A stretch of 64,000 bases of DNA, from the NCBI RefSeq assembly GCF_001882345.1, contig NZ_MINL01000001.1, positions 2,645,128 to 2,709,127 of the forward strand. The letters are read 5' to 3'. Below the pieces are notes generated by a model that saw only the letters and a list, made by a program, of their open reading frames with translations, did not search any database and had not been told where the DNA came from. This document shows positions 18,855-28,846 of this stretch, piece by piece (the first letter of the stretch is position 1; each line of letters starts with the position of its first letter). Source of the DNA: Halomonas sp. QHL1 (lineage in GTDB: Bacteria > Pseudomonadota > Gammaproteobacteria > Pseudomonadales > Halomonadaceae). The position numbers and the translations under genes are program-made.

Positions 18855-20261
18855 TTAGCCAAATTGAGCGGGCAGCCATGTTGCCAGCTGCGGGAAGAAG
18901 CTCAACATGAGCAACATACCCAGCTGCATCAGGATAAACGGGATGACGCCACGGTAAATAGCCGAGGTAGATACAGACGGCGGCGCTACGCCACGCAGAT
19001 AGAACAGCGCGAAGCCGAACGGCGGCGTTAAGAACGACGTTTGCAGGTTAATCGCGATCATAATACCCAGCCAAATCGGGTCAAGCCCCATGGCGAGCAG
19101 AATCGGCCCAACGATCGGCACCACCACAAAGGTGATTTCGATAAAGTCGAGAATAAAGCCAAGCAGGAAGATCACCAGCATAACGATAATCGTCGCACCG
19201 ACTACGCCGCCAGGCATCGCCTCGAACAGTTCGGTCACCATGTGTTCGCCGCCGTAGGCACGAAAGACTAGCGAAAACAGCGCGGCGCCGATCAGGATCA
19301 GAAACACCATGGTGGTGACGTGAGTGGTCGAACGCAGCACATCTTTCAGGGTGGCCCAATCGAGCTGACGATAAGCCAGCGCCAGCACCAGCGCGCCGAA
19401 GGCGCCTACCGCAGAGGCCTCTGTCGGCGTGGCAAAACCGCTTAGAATCGAGCCTAGCACCGCCACAATCAGCACCACGGGAGGCACCAGACCTTTGAGC
19501 AGCAGCATGCCAATGCCTGAGGTATGGCCAAGCTCGGCCATTAACTCTTCACGGTCGGCAGCAGGCGCCATGTGCGGGCGCAACCACGCCACCAGGGCCA
19601 CATAGATCATATACATCACGACCAGCAGTAACCCAGGCACTAGCGCGCCCATAAATAGGTCGCCCACGGAGACCGTTTTAGGGCTGAAGATCCCCATATC
19701 CAGCTGCGCTTGCTGATACGCCGATGACAGCACGTCACCGAGCAGTACCAAAGCAATGGAGGGCGGAATAATCTGCCCTAGCGTGCCGGTGGCACAAATG
19801 GTGCCGGTCGCAAGCGACGTGCTGTAACCACGCTTTAGCATGGTGGGTAGCGACATCAACCCCATGGTGACTACCGTGGCTCCCACAATACCGGTAGAGG
19901 CGGCCATTAGCATGCCCACCAGGGTCACCGAAATACCCAAACCACCGCGCATAGCGCCAAACAGCAGGGCCATGGCATCCAGCAGCGTCTCAGCCACTTT
20001 GGATTTTTCCAGCAACACGCCCATCAACACAAACAGTGGCACCGCCAACAGTGTTTGGTTGGTCATAATCCCGTAGAGCCGATTGGGTAAAGCAGCGAGA
20101 TAGCCACTATCGAAGTTGGCGTCGATCCCCATCGCTTCCAAACCCAGCCCCATACCGGCAAACAGCAGCGCCGTGCCCGCCAGCGTGAGCGCTACGGGAA
20201 AGCCGAACATCAACACAATACAGATGACGGCAAATAAAATAACCGGCATAAATTCCAGCAT
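18855..20261 (-). CDS. TRAP transporter large permease (DctM type)
   Basis: The 468-residue protein has about twelve to fourteen hydrophobic segments and the DctM motifs STGIVGATVVTMGL, GTLGQIIPPSIALVLLG and ATPTEASAVGAFG. It should be the ion-coupled channel subunit for the 2-oxo-acid-type binding protein downstream. The ATG at 20261 overlaps the stop of the small-subunit gene (TGATG), pointing to translational coupling. Confidence 0.9.
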   Translation of the reverse strand: MLEFMPVILFAVICIVLMFGFPVALTLAGTALLFAGMGLGLEAMGIDANFDSGYLAALPNRLYGIMTNQTLLAVPLFVLMGVLLEKSKVAETLLDAMALLFGAMRGGLGISVTLVGMLMAASTGIVGATVVTMGLMSLPTMLKRGYSTSLATGTICATGTLGQIIPPSIALVLLGDVLSSAYQQAQLDMGIFSPKTVSVGDLFMGALVPGLLLVVMYMIYVALVAWLRPHMAPAADREELMAELGHTSGIGMLLLKGLVPPVVLIVAVLGSILSGFATPTEASAVGAFGALVLALAYRQLDWATLKDVLRSTTHVTTMVFLILIGAALFSLVFRAYGGEHMVTELFEAMPGGVVGATIIVMLVIFLLGFILDFIEITFVVVPIVGPILLAMGLDPIWLGIMIAINLQTSFLTPPFGFALFYLRGVAPPSVSTSAIYRGVIPFILMQLGMLLMLSFFPQLATWLPAQFG

Positions 20262-20836
20262 CAAACTCGCTCCTCAAGATGATTGCCACCAGCAGCGGAC
20301 GGTACAATCCGCCCGGCCATCACGTAGCCGTTGCGCACAATCTCAATCACGCCTTGCACGATCATCAGCACGGCAAACAGTGGTATTAAGGTTTTCAGTG
20401 CGTAGACTGCCGGAATACCACCGTAGTCGGAGGAGGTTTCCATAATGCGCCAGGAGTTGAAAACATAGCCCAGGCTGGAAGCGATGATAAAGACCATGAC
20501 GGGGATCAATAGCGTAATAATGCCTACGACATTAATTAACGCTTGGCGGCGTGGCGTCATCCCTCGATAGAAGATATCCACCCGCACATGGCCGTCGTGG
20601 CGAAACGTATAGGCAGCGGCGAGCATGAAGACACTCGCGTGCATATACATGACTAGCTCTTGCATGAAGATGCTGTTCACACTGAAAGCATAACGAAGCA
20701 GTACAATCGCGAACTGAATCAACATCATAATGATGATCAGCCACGCAAGGGTACGCCCGAACCACTCTGAAGCGCGGTCCAGCGCACCAATAAACGCAGG
20801 TAGTTGTGTTGTGTCCGACATGGGAGTGTCTCGCAT
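20261..20836 (-). CDS. TRAP transporter small permease (DctQ type)
   Basis: The protein has four membrane helices with DctQ features (VLLRYAFSVNSIFMQELVMYMHA, then RHDGHVRVDIFY). It partners the large permease whose start overlaps its stop codon. Two starts are possible, ATG 20836 (191 residues) and ATG 20821 (186 residues). Neither has a clear ribosome-binding site, so the exact start is uncertain. Confidence 0.88.
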   Translation of the reverse strand: MRDTPMSDTTQLPAFIGALDRASEWFGRTLAWLIIIMMLIQFAIVLLRYAFSVNSIFMQELVMYMHASVFMLAAAYTFRHDGHVRVDIFYRGMTPRRQALINVVGIITLLIPVMVFIIASSLGYVFNSWRIMETSSDYGGIPAVYALKTLIPLFAVLMIVQGVIEIVRNGYVMAGRIVPSAAGGNHLEERV

Positions 20837-20923
20837 AAAACGGCTAAGGGGGTCAGCGCCCCAGACAATAGCGCATATATGCGGACAATGCAGCGCCCAC
20901 GCGCTGCACAGCGAGCTTAATTA

Positions 20924-21760
20924 TTAAACGCTTGGGCGAATTGCCGCTAAGCAGGCTTCGGGCAAGGGTAGATCGACAGCAATTGGCAGGTGATCAGAGA
21001 ACAAGTGATCTAATACCCGCACTTCGGCGGCCTCTAACGACTGCGACAACAGGATATGATCCAGCGCATGGCGCGGCTGCCAGGAGGGGTAGCTAAGCAG
21101 GGGTTTCACTGGGTGCAGCGGCAGCGAAGTACTGAAACGCTCATGAGCATGCAACTGGTCAGGAGTACAGTTGAGGTCGCCCATCACCACCACGTGGTGT
21201 AATGGCTTAATAATCTCGCTTAAATAGTTGAGCTGACGCACCCTTCCACGATGGCTAAGTGCCAAGTGGGCAACAAATATATGCAGCGCATCAGGGCCTT
21301 CGCCAAAGCGCGCGTGGATTGCACCGCGACCAGGCATTGCCCCCGGCAAACGGTGCTCTTCTATTTGGCTGGGCACCAAACGCGAGAGTAAACCGTTACT
21401 GTGCTGGGCGATACGTCCCAGATTCCGATTAAGCTGCTGAACGTGATGGGGGAACCCCGCTTTGGCAGCGAGATACTCCACTTGGTTGACGCGGCTTGAG
21501 CGAAAACTACCGCCGTCGACCTCTTGAAGCCCCACCACGTCGAACTTGCTCAGCACTTCACCCATCACATCCAGCCGCTTCTGTCGGCGCGGATGCGGCA
21601 ACAGGTGCTGCCAGCTGCGGGTGAGGTAGTGATGATATGCCGTTGTCTGGATACCCACCTGCAGGTTAAACGTCAGCAAACGCAGATGGCCATCTTCCAG
21701 CAGCGTCGAGCGCGGGCTGCTTACCTGTGTTTCATTACGCTCTCTCGCTTCACGTAACAC
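20924..21760 (-). CDS. Endonuclease/exonuclease/phosphatase family protein
   Basis: The 278-residue protein shows the metal-dependent EEP fold: LLTFNLQVG (Asn), VGLQEVDGG (catalytic Glu), VMGDLNCTP (Asp/Asn) and SDHLPIAVDL (terminal Asp-His). Relatives include Mg-dependent DNases and phosphatases, and the substrate is unknown. It starts with a GTG two bases after the dsbA stop codon, so it is probably translated by coupling. No signal peptide is seen. Confidence 0.82.
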   Translation of the reverse strand: MLREARERNETQVSSPRSTLLEDGHLRLLTFNLQVGIQTTAYHHYLTRSWQHLLPHPRRQKRLDVMGEVLSKFDVVGLQEVDGGSFRSSRVNQVEYLAAKAGFPHHVQQLNRNLGRIAQHSNGLLSRLVPSQIEEHRLPGAMPGRGAIHARFGEGPDALHIFVAHLALSHRGRVRQLNYLSEIIKPLHHVVVMGDLNCTPDQLHAHERFSTSLPLHPVKPLLSYPSWQPRHALDHILLSQSLEAAEVRVLDHLFSDHLPIAVDLPLPEACLAAIRPSV

Positions 21761-21762
21761 GG

Positions 21763-22395
21763 TTACTCTGCGCGCTCTTCACGCACCTGCTCAACCAACG
21801 CTTCAGCGACTTTCGGCATATTTTCCAGGCTGCCAGCTGAACTTGGCGTTACCAGAAAACGACCATCAATCACCAGTGCAGGCACACCCATTAACTTCAT
21901 TTCACGCATGCGGTTGTTGGCTTCGTTCACTTCGCTGCGAACACTAAAGTCGGTCAGCGCTTGCTTGGCCTCTTCTTCACTAACTCCATAGTTGGCGAAA
22001 AACGCAGCAATCTCATCGGGCTCTGTGAGCGACTGATTTTCCTGATGGATGGCGTTAAAGAAGTCGGCGTGTAACTCATCTTCGATGCCCAGCGATTCAG
22101 CTGCATAGAACGCTGTGGCGTGGGTGTTCCAATCACCGCCCATCGTGGCCGGCATATGCTCTACGCTAACGTCGTCTTCCAGAGTCTCGTACCATTCGCT
22201 GACCGGTGTTTGTAGCCGGTAGCAGTGAGGGCAACCAAACCAAAATACTTCGGTAACGGCAATTTTCCCTTCGTCCGCATGCGTCTCTACCGCCGCTTCA
22301 AGCACCTCGTAATCTTGGCCTTCAACCACTTCTTGGGCACTCACTGCAGCAGAAAGACCCAGACCAGCCAGTGCGACCATTAACGTTTTAAACAT
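21763..22395 (-). CDS. dsbA: Thiol:disulfide interchange protein DsbA
   Basis: The 210-residue periplasmic oxidase introduces disulfides into exported proteins. A signal peptide (about 1-19, ending SAAVSAQE) precedes a thioredoxin domain with the active-site CPHC (FWFGCPHCYRL), an inserted helical domain, and the cis-proline segment GVPALVIDG. The ATG at 22395 follows GGAGAA; the in-frame start 63 bases upstream is rejected. The EEP gene follows, and cytochrome c4 lies upstream across a large palindrome. Confidence 0.92.
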   Translation of the reverse strand: MFKTLMVALAGLGLSAAVSAQEVVEGQDYEVLEAAVETHADEGKIAVTEVFWFGCPHCYRLQTPVSEWYETLEDDVSVEHMPATMGGDWNTHATAFYAAESLGIEDELHADFFNAIHQENQSLTEPDEIAAFFANYGVSEEEAKQALTDFSVRSEVNEANNRMREMKLMGVPALVIDGRFLVTPSSAGSLENMPKVAEALVEQVREERAE

Positions 22396-22444
22396 CGTAT
22401 AAATTCTCCATGGGTAAGCGAAAGATGAGACCGTGGATACATTA

Positions 22445-22499
22445 GCGGGTTCCCTCAACTAGCAAACGTTGCCAAGAACGTTGCCTAGTGAGAACCCGC
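22445..22499. repeat. 55-bp imperfect palindrome between cytochrome c4 and dsbA
   Basis: The arms begin GCGGGTTC and end GAACCCGC. Between them lie further matching segments (CTAG...CTAG and AACGTT...AACGTT) around a six-base centre, giving arms of about 24 bases with a few mismatches. Neither strand has a strong T-tail. It could be a weak terminator after cytochrome c4, an mRNA-stabilising hairpin or a cruciform site. Confidence 0.6.
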
Positions 22500-22546
22500 A
22501 AACGGCATAAGGAAGTGTTTAGGCTGTCAATTTCAAGTTTGAAACG

Positions 22547-23176
22547 TTAGTTCAAACCCAACAAATAGTTAGCCACTGCTTCCATATCGCTGTCGCTCAT
22601 TTTTGAAGCGATGTCGCCCATGATGTTATTGGGGCTATTGTTACGATCACCTGCCGCGAAATCCTGAAGCGTTGAAACCGTATACTCGGCGTGCTGACCA
22701 GACAGACCAGGATAAACGGCACTGCCAATACCGACACCCGTTGGCGTGTGACAGGCTGAACAGGCGGGAATGCCTTTCGACATATCGCCAGCGCGGTAAA
22801 GCTCTTCACCGCGAGCCAGTAACTCAGCGTCTTCATCGCTGGTTTGGCCTAGGTTGGCGTCTTGGCGCGCAAAGTGCGCCGCTACATCCCAAGCGTCTTG
22901 GTCAGAGTAGTCATCTACCAGACCGGCCATCTGGGGTACCATGCGATCGCCGTCGCGGATATCCATGATCTGTTTCGCCAGATAGGACATCTGCTGACCC
23001 GCTATGTTAGGGAAAGCGCCCGATGGGCTAATGCCCTGCTGCCCATGGCAGGCGGCGCAAGTTTGGGCCATTTCCTGACCAGCGGATGCGTCAGCATCAG
23101 CTTGGTAGTCCGTTTGAGCGTGGGCGATGCCAACGGCGCCCATGGTAATTGCTAGGCTTGCCAGTAACTTTCTCAT
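22547..23176 (-). CDS. Cytochrome c4 (dihaem)
   Basis: The 209-residue exported protein has a signal peptide ending near IAHAQTD and two haem-binding sites, CAACHG (about 36-41) and CSACHT (about 138-143). Axial methionines lie after each domain (DRMVPQM and NNIMGD). Two homologous class I cytochrome c halves define cytochrome c4, an electron carrier to terminal oxidases. The SCO gene elsewhere in the window is consistent with an aa3/cbb3-type respiratory chain. Confidence 0.92.
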   Translation of the reverse strand: MRKLLASLAITMGAVGIAHAQTDYQADADASAGQEMAQTCAACHGQQGISPSGAFPNIAGQQMSYLAKQIMDIRDGDRMVPQMAGLVDDYSDQDAWDVAAHFARQDANLGQTSDEDAELLARGEELYRAGDMSKGIPACSACHTPTGVGIGSAVYPGLSGQHAEYTVSTLQDFAAGDRNNSPNNIMGDIASKMSDSDMEAVANYLLGLN

Positions 23177-23533
23177 TGCTATTCCACTATGCCGTTTTAT
23201 GTTTGACTGGTACGCACCCTGGGCGCTTCCCAGGCTTCACAAGTTACCAGGGTTAGCTCCGCCAATACCAACCTTCGCTAATACCAACAACGTATCGCGA
23301 TGGTACACTAGCGCTCCAGGTCGCAGATATAATCCGCTTGCATTATAACGAATCACCCCAGCGGCGGGAATGCAAGTGCTGGATTGCTTTAGGGGTAATT
23401 CGTCGCGGTACTGTTCTCAATTCTCTATCATGAGTCGCTATCATGCGTTCTACCTTATCTTATGGTGAAGCGATAGAGAGTTGATAGTGCGCAGAGTAGG
23501 CCGCTTTTATGTTCGTTTCTCAGGATCAACCCA
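23177..23533. other. Divergent promoter region, cytochrome c4 / engB
   Basis: No gene is supported in these 357 bases. They must carry the outward promoters for cytochrome c4 (minus) and engB (plus). Upstream of engB lies an imperfect inverted repeat, CAATTCTCTATC at 23418-23429 and GATAGAGAGTTG at 23472-23483, 11 of 12 positions pairing. It encloses two direct copies of CTATCATG (23425 and 23438). This could form a hairpin in the engB leader. Confidence 0.6.
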
Positions 23534-24172
23534 ATGACTACCCCCCATGATAGCCCAGTCCCTCGGCTGAACTACCCGACGGCAAGTTTTCTTATCAGCG
23601 CCCCCACCCTGGCCCTGTGCCCGGATGATACCGGCGCCGAGGTGGCCTTTGCCGGGCGTTCAAACGCAGGCAAATCAAGTGCTATCAATGCATTAACGCA
23701 ACAAAATGCGTTAGCGCGCACCTCACGCACGCCGGGACGCACCCAGCTGATCAACTTTTTCAGCGTTATGAACGACGAGGCGCGGCGTTTGGTCGACTTG
23801 CCGGGCTACGGCTACGCCAAGGTACCGGAGGCGGTCAAGCTAGAGTGGCAAAAGCACCTCGCCGAGTACCTGCGCAACCGTTTCAGCCTACGCGGCTTAG
23901 TACTGCTAATGGACGTGCGCCACCCGCTCACCGAGTTCGACCAAATGATGCTCGATTATGCCGACCAGCGCGGAATGCCGGTGCATATTTTGCTCACCAA
24001 AGCCGACAAGCTGAAAAAAGGGCCTGCCAGCGCCGCCTTGCAAACAGTGCGTTCGCGCTTAAAGGAGTGGGAAGACCTCGTCTCTGTTCAGCTGTTCTCT
24101 TCACTCAAGCGCGACGGCGTCGATACGCTGTCCCAGAAACTCAATCAGTGGCTGTATACACCGCCTGAATGA
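23534..24172 (+). CDS. engB: Ribosome biogenesis GTPase EngB (YihA/YsxC)
   Basis: The 212-residue GTPase is needed for assembly of the large ribosomal subunit. The motifs are G1 [11 protein letters not shown]2/G3 [13 protein letters not shown] and [11 protein letters not shown]4 LLTKADKL, and G5 in [19 protein letters not shown] precedes the ATG. Its last 28 bases overlap the 3' end of the convergent HAD gene, and no separate terminator fits between them. Confidence 0.95.
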   Translation: MTTPHDSPVPRLNYPTASFLISAPTLALCPDDTGAEVAFAGRSNAGKSSAINALTQQNALARTSRTPGRTQLINFFSVMNDEARRLVDLPGYGYAKVPEAVKLEWQKHLAEYLRNRFSLRGLVLLMDVRHPLTEFDQMMLDYADQRGMPVHILLTKADKLKKGPASAALQTVRSRLKEWEDLVSVQLFSSLKRDGVDTLSQKLNQWLYTPPE

Positions 24173-24903
24173 TGCCTCTCTAGTTTCTCCAGCACGCTGG
24201 GTAACTCTTTAATATGGGCAATGCGATGCACACGCGGGGGAAGCGGTTGATCCTCCGCTTCAGAAATCCATACCACGTGCATTCCCAGCTGCTGGGCAGG
24301 CAGCACGTCTTCCTGCCAAGAATCACCCACGTGCATGGCGCTCTCGGGAGCGACGTTTAAGCGCGAAAGCGCGGTGAGGAACGGCGTCGGGTCGGGCTTG
24401 GGCGCCAGTAACTCGCCCGCGGCAATGGCGACCGGAAAGTAGCCAGCCAGCGGCTGACGTTTAAGATGTATATTGCCGTTGGTGATCGCCGCCAGCTGAT
24501 AGCGTTCCGCCAAGGCAGCCAGCAAACCGGCCGCTTCTGGGTGGGGCGTGACCTGCACGCGCAGGCGGTGAAACTCATTCATCGCCGCTGATGCCCACAT
24601 CAACGCAGCACTGCGGTGCAGACCTGCGTCTTCTAACTGGGCCTCTAGGGCGCGCAAACGCAGCCAAGTGAAGTCACCGCGCCGTTCAGGCACTTCTTTA
24701 GCCAACTGTTGACGACGCTGCAAATAATCCAGCCCGCCGCCTTCATGGGATAACGCCAGCGCCTTTTCCTGGCGTACTCCTCGCCATGTCTCAAGTGCCT
24801 CCAGCAGCCAGCGGTAGTGGCCCTCTTCGGTGCGCGCCATCACCCCGTGGTTGTCCCATAAGGTATCGTCCAAATCGAAAGTAATGGCCTGCAGCATCGT
24901 CAT
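24145..24903 (-). CDS. HAD-superfamily hydrolase (YigB-like)
   Basis: The 252-residue protein has the HAD motifs: [24 protein letters not shown] with Lys in PKPDPTPF, and [15 protein letters not shown]. The position after xerC matches the yigB locus of E. coli and relatives, where YigB is an FMN/sugar phosphatase. The specific substrate is inferred from context only. The start at 24903 follows AGGAG and overlaps the xerC stop codon by four bases (ATGA). Confidence 0.87.
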   Translation of the reverse strand: MTMLQAITFDLDDTLWDNHGVMARTEEGHYRWLLEALETWRGVRQEKALALSHEGGGLDYLQRRQQLAKEVPERRGDFTWLRLRALEAQLEDAGLHRSAALMWASAAMNEFHRLRVQVTPHPEAAGLLAALAERYQLAAITNGNIHLKRQPLAGYFPVAIAAGELLAPKPDPTPFLTALSRLNVAPESAMHVGDSWQEDVLPAQQLGMHVVWISEAEDQPLPPRVHRIAHIKELPSVLEKLERHHSGGVYSH

Positions 24904-25844
24904 GGTTTGCTCCTGGGGCTGTTCTTGCGGTCGTTGGGGCCTCGTTTAGCGCGGGGATGGGCGGCATCGTAGCTGGTCGCCAGATGCTGCCAATCAAGTC
25001 GGGTGTAGATTTGTGTGGTCGACAGATTGGCGTGCCCTAACAGCTCCTGCACGGCGCGCAGATCCTGGCTCGACTCCAACAGGTGACTGGCAAAGGAGTG
25101 GCGCAAACGGTGCGGGTGCAGGTGTTCGGGCAAGCCGCGGGCAATCGACAGCTGCGCTAAGCGCTTTTGAATGGCGCGATGGCCCAAGCGCTGCCCGCGT
25201 TGGCCCACAAACAGCGCCTGCTCGTTAACGGGTGCGAGCGCCGAGCGGCAACCCAGCCACTCGGCCAGCGCCTGCTGAGCGCGGCGCCCTACCGGCACCT
25301 GACGCGGTTTGCCGCCTTTGCCGATTACCCTTACCCGGCTATCTTGCAAATCGCCCAAATCAAGCGCCGCCAGCTCCGCTAAGCGCAAACCGCTGGAGTA
25401 AAACAGCTCAAGAATAGCCTGATCCCGCACGCCCAACGGCGAGCCGTCGTGGGGAGTATCAAGAAAACGTGCCAGGGCGTCGACATCAACCGGGCGTGGC
25501 AAGTGGCTGGGCTGTTTGGGCGTGCGCAATAGCCCGACCGGGTTATCGTTCAACACACCCTGCTTGACCAGGTAATCCGCGAACCTGGAAAGCGCCGCCC
25601 GGCGTCGGGCAAGGCTTCTAGGCGCCAAACCGCGGCTACGCTCTGAGCCTAGAAAAGCGCGCAGCAGCGCCGTGTCTAGCGCCGCGGGGTCGGTAACATC
25701 GCGCCGTTCGGTGAAGGCACATAGCGCGGTGAGATCGTGCCGATAAGCCGCCACCGTGGCAGGGCTAGCATGGGACGCAAGCGCGGCTAGAAAGGCCTCA
25801 ACGCGCTCGGCGATCATGGTTTCGACCAGCGTCGTCTCAACCAT
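24900..25844 (-). CDS. xerC: Tyrosine recombinase XerC
   Basis: XerC works with XerD at dif to resolve chromosome dimers. The 314-residue protein has an N-terminal SAM-like core-binding domain (about 10-100) and a catalytic domain with all active-site residues. These are Arg in SSGLRLAEL, the HPHRLRHSFASH box (His and Arg), GHANLSTTQIYTR (His and Tyr nucleophile). A short basic tail follows. It overlaps the DUF484 gene by eight bases and the HAD gene by four, giving one transcript. Confidence 0.93.
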   Translation of the reverse strand: MVETTLVETMIAERVEAFLAALASHASPATVAAYRHDLTALCAFTERRDVTDPAALDTALLRAFLGSERSRGLAPRSLARRRAALSRFADYLVKQGVLNDNPVGLLRTPKQPSHLPRPVDVDALARFLDTPHDGSPLGVRDQAILELFYSSGLRLAELAALDLGDLQDSRVRVIGKGGKPRQVPVGRRAQQALAEWLGCRSALAPVNEQALFVGQRGQRLGHRAIQKRLAQLSIARGLPEHLHPHRLRHSFASHLLESSQDLRAVQELLGHANLSTTQIYTRLDWQHLATSYDAAHPRAKRGPNDRKNSPRSKP

Positions 25845-26547
25845 GATCGCCGAGACGCACCAATAGACGCGCGACTATATCACCCAAATACTCGGTGAAC
25901 AGCGTATCCATGCTGGCGCGATAGGCGTCAGGGCTGGGGCTGGCTAGCAGTAAATAGCCCAAGGGGTCGCCCGCGGAGAGGCGTGAAATAGCGCAGGAAC
26001 CCGCTTTACGGGGTGCTTTCACGTGAGGTAGCAGGCACTTCCAGTCGCTGACGCTGAGCTTCACACAGCGGCTGGTGCGGCCATCCAGCAGCGCCGACAG
26101 CCGCGTGCTGGCATGTTGATCAAGCACATGGCGCGGCGGCTGAGGCGGCGTTGGCTCACTATCGCTTAACGAGGCCGGACACCACAGCGCCATGGCCGGG
26201 GTTTCAAAGCGCTCGCTAAGCTGGGTGGCCAACGCTTGCGCCAATGCATCGCGATCCGGCGCTTCCACCAGCGCGATGAGCGTTTCCCGCAGCCGACGGT
26301 ACTGGGACTCGTTATGGCGTGCGGTTTCCAGCAGATGTTCCAGGCGGCCCTCGGCGGTTTCCGCACGCTTACGCAGGTCTAACACCAGGCGCTCTAGCAG
26401 TGACACCGCCCCGTCGATATGCGGGTGGGGGACTTGCAGTTGCTGGAGCAGCCCTTCGCGGCCGACGAAAAAATCGGGATGACGCGCCAGCCAGAACGCC
26501 ACTTGATCAGGATCGAGCGTTTTGCGGGGTTCGGGGGCTTGAGACAT
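25837..26547 (-). CDS. DUF484 family protein
   Basis: The 236-residue protein has the family opening (DPDQVAFWLARHPDFFVGREGLLQ split by short linkers), a coiled-coil stretch (about 45-85) and a GAF-like C-terminal domain. Function is not established. It is encoded between dapF and xerC in many gammaproteobacteria, as here. GAGGAG precedes the ATG. Confidence 0.88.
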   Translation of the reverse strand: MSQAPEPRKTLDPDQVAFWLARHPDFFVGREGLLQQLQVPHPHIDGAVSLLERLVLDLRKRAETAEGRLEHLLETARHNESQYRRLRETLIALVEAPDRDALAQALATQLSERFETPAMALWCPASLSDSEPTPPQPPRHVLDQHASTRLSALLDGRTSRCVKLSVSDWKCLLPHVKAPRKAGSCAISRLSAGDPLGYLLLASPSPDAYRASMDTLFTEYLGDIVARLLVRLGDHG

Positions 26548-26563
26548 CGCCGTTCTCCTCGAA

Positions 26564-27397
26564 TTAATTGAGTGCTACGCGGCCATCGAAGACGCGTGTA
26601 GCCGGTCCCACCATCGTCAGCGCCCCTTCAGGGTCAGGCCACTCAATGCTGAGCTCTCCACCGGGTAAATGGACTTTTACGGGGCTTTTTAACAGCCCCT
26701 GGCGAATACCGCTGGCCACTGCCGCACAGGCACCCGTGCCGCAAGCGAGCGTTTCGCCGCTGCCGCGCTCGTAAACGCGCAGGCGTATTTCGCTGGGTGA
26801 GAGTACCTGCATAAAGCCCACGTTAACACGCTTGGGAAAACGGGGATGCGCCTCTACCAACGGTCCGAGGCGTTCGACCGGGGCATCGTCCACACTGTCG
26901 ACCTGAATTACCGCATGGGGGTTACCCATGGAGACCACGCCGATGCGCAGCGTTTCATCACCCACTTCGAGCTGATGTAGGGGTTGATCCCCTGGGGCAT
27001 CGAACGGTAGCGCCATGGGGCTAAACCGAGGGCGGCCCATATCCACTCGCACCATGCCGTCGTGCTGTACGGTCAGCACCAACGGCCCCCCGGCGGTTTC
27101 CACATGGATTTCATGCTTGTGAGTCAGCCGCTGATCGCGCACGAAGCGGGCAAAGCAGCGCGCCCCGTTGCCGCAGTTTTCCACTTCACTGCCGTCGGCG
27201 TTATAAATGCGGTAGCGAAAATCCATCTCGGGATCGCGGGGTGGCTCGACGACCAACAGCTGGTCAAAGCCAATGCCGAAACGCCGGTCTGCTAGCGCGC
27301 GGATTTGGGCTTCGTCCAGCCGGGCGCGCTGAGTGACGAGATCCACCATGACAAAGTCATTGCCCAGGCCATGCATTTTGGTGAAGTGTAAAAGCAT
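26564..27397 (-). CDS. dapF: Diaminopimelate epimerase DapF
   Basis: DapF interconverts LL- and meso-diaminopimelate for lysine and peptidoglycan synthesis. The 277-residue protein carries both catalytic cysteines, in ENCGNGARC (about 73) and [12 protein letters not shown] (about 218), and the opening [12 protein letters not shown]. Its ATG overlaps the lysA stop codon (TGATG), so translation is coupled to lysA. Confidence 0.96.
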   Translation of the reverse strand: MLLHFTKMHGLGNDFVMVDLVTQRARLDEAQIRALADRRFGIGFDQLLVVEPPRDPEMDFRYRIYNADGSEVENCGNGARCFARFVRDQRLTHKHEIHVETAGGPLVLTVQHDGMVRVDMGRPRFSPMALPFDAPGDQPLHQLEVGDETLRIGVVSMGNPHAVIQVDSVDDAPVERLGPLVEAHPRFPKRVNVGFMQVLSPSEIRLRVYERGSGETLACGTGACAAVASGIRQGLLKSPVKVHLPGGELSIEWPDPEGALTMVGPATRVFDGRVALN

Positions 27398-28668
27398 CAG
27401 TGCCCCCCTTCGGGCAGCAGCGCTTCACCCGCCCAAAGACTGGCAACGGTTTCCCGGGCGCGCACCACATGGCAGCTGTCACCATCGACCATTAACTCGG
27501 CGGCGCGAGGGCGGCTGTTGTAGTTCGACGCCATGACAAAACCGTAGGCCCCCGCCGAGCGCACCGCCAGCAGATCACCTTCGTCAATTGCCAGCTCGCG
27601 CTCCTTGCCCAGAAAATCACCCGTTTCACACACCGGGCCCACTACGTCGTAAAGGGCGCTTTCGCGCGTTTGGCGTGTATCCACCGGTACAATCGCTTGC
27701 CAGGCTTGGTAAAGCGCCGGGCGAATCAGATCGTTCATGGCCGCATCGACAATGGCGAAGTTCTTGGTCTCACCGGGCTTGAGAAACTCTACCCGAGTGA
27801 GCATGACGCCAGCATTAGCGGCGATGGAACGGCCGGGCTCAAACAGCAGCGTAAGCCCTTCACCACCTTCCCAGCGCGATAACCGCGCCAACAGCTGGCT
27901 GGCGTAATCGAACGGCTGGGGCGGTTTTTCATCGCGGTAAGGCACGCCTAAACCGCCGCCTAAATCGAGATGTTCGATTTCGATGCCGCGCTCGCGCAGG
28001 CGCTCCATGAGCATCAGCAAGCGATCAAGGGCGTCCAAAAAGGGCGCCGTTTCGGTGAGCTGTGAACCAATGTGGCAATCGAGACCCTTCACCTTCAGAT
28101 TGGGCAGGCTTGCGGCTAGCTCGTAAACCGCCAAGGCTTCATCCACCGGGATGCCGAACTTGTTATCCTTCAAACCGGTGGATATATACGGGTGGGTCCC
28201 CGCGTCCACATCCGGATTTACCCGCAACGAGACCGGGGCAATTTTACCCAACTCGCCCGCAACGCGATTCAAGCGCTCAAGCTCCGGGCGTGACTCAACG
28301 TTAAAGCACTTAATGCCCACTTCCAGCGCACGAGCCATTTCGTGGGGCTGCTTGGCAACGCCCGAAAACACTACCTTCGCCGGATCGCCACCAGCCTTGA
28401 GCACCCGCTCAAGCTCGCCGATGGAGACAATATCGAACCCTGCACCCAGCCTGGCCAACAGGCCCAGCACCGCCAGGTTAGAGTTGGCCTTCACCGCGTA
28501 ACAAATCAGATGCGGGTGGCCGCCCAGCGCCTCGGTATAGGCTCGAAAGTGACGCTCAAAAGTGGCTTTTGAATAGACATAGCAGGGCGTGCCATGTTCG
28601 TCGGCAATTCGCGACAGCGGCACGTCTTCGGCGTACAGCACGCCATCGCGGTAATTAAAATAGTCCAT
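27397..28668 (-). CDS. lysA: Diaminopimelate decarboxylase LysA
   Basis: LysA decarboxylates meso-diaminopimelate to lysine with pyridoxal phosphate. The 423-residue fold-type III enzyme has the PLP lysine in CYAVKANSN (about residue 60). It also has the HIGSQ motif, the GGGLGVPY phosphate-binding loop and the active-site Cys segment [21 protein letters not shown] precedes the ATG. lptM is upstream and dapF overlaps downstream, the usual gammaproteobacterial arrangement. Confidence 0.96.
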   Translation of the reverse strand: MDYFNYRDGVLYAEDVPLSRIADEHGTPCYVYSKATFERHFRAYTEALGGHPHLICYAVKANSNLAVLGLLARLGAGFDIVSIGELERVLKAGGDPAKVVFSGVAKQPHEMARALEVGIKCFNVESRPELERLNRVAGELGKIAPVSLRVNPDVDAGTHPYISTGLKDNKFGIPVDEALAVYELAASLPNLKVKGLDCHIGSQLTETAPFLDALDRLLMLMERLRERGIEIEHLDLGGGLGVPYRDEKPPQPFDYASQLLARLSRWEGGEGLTLLFEPGRSIAANAGVMLTRVEFLKPGETKNFAIVDAAMNDLIRPALYQAWQAIVPVDTRQTRESALYDVVGPVCETGDFLGKERELAIDEGDLLAVRSAGAYGFVMASNYNSRPRAAELMVDGDSCHVVRARETVASLWAGEALLPEGGH

Positions 28669-28714
28669 GGTGTTCTCCCCTTATTATGAACCTGCGTCCT
28701 GGGCCTGCAGCTAT

Positions 28715-28846
28715 CTATTCAGTCGGCTGGGCAGGTTGCTCGTCAGCGGGTGCATCTTCCGGCAGATAAAGCGGCCCTTTTTGCCCACAGCCAGTCACCG
28801 CGGTTAACAGCAGCGCCGAAAGCGCCATGATAGCCAGCGTTTTCAT
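28715..28846 (-). CDS. lptM: LPS-assembly lipoprotein LptM (YifL)
   Basis: A 43-residue lipoprotein is encoded between argH and lysA. It has a lipobox signal sequence ending TAVTGC, followed by the family hallmark GQKGPLYLP and a short acidic tail. LptM associates with the LptDE outer-membrane machinery and promotes correct LptD disulfide formation. Its ATG overlaps the argH stop codon (ATGA), so it is translationally coupled to argH. Confidence 0.92.
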   Translation of the reverse strand: MKTLAIMALSALLLTAVTGCGQKGPLYLPEDAPADEQPAQPTE

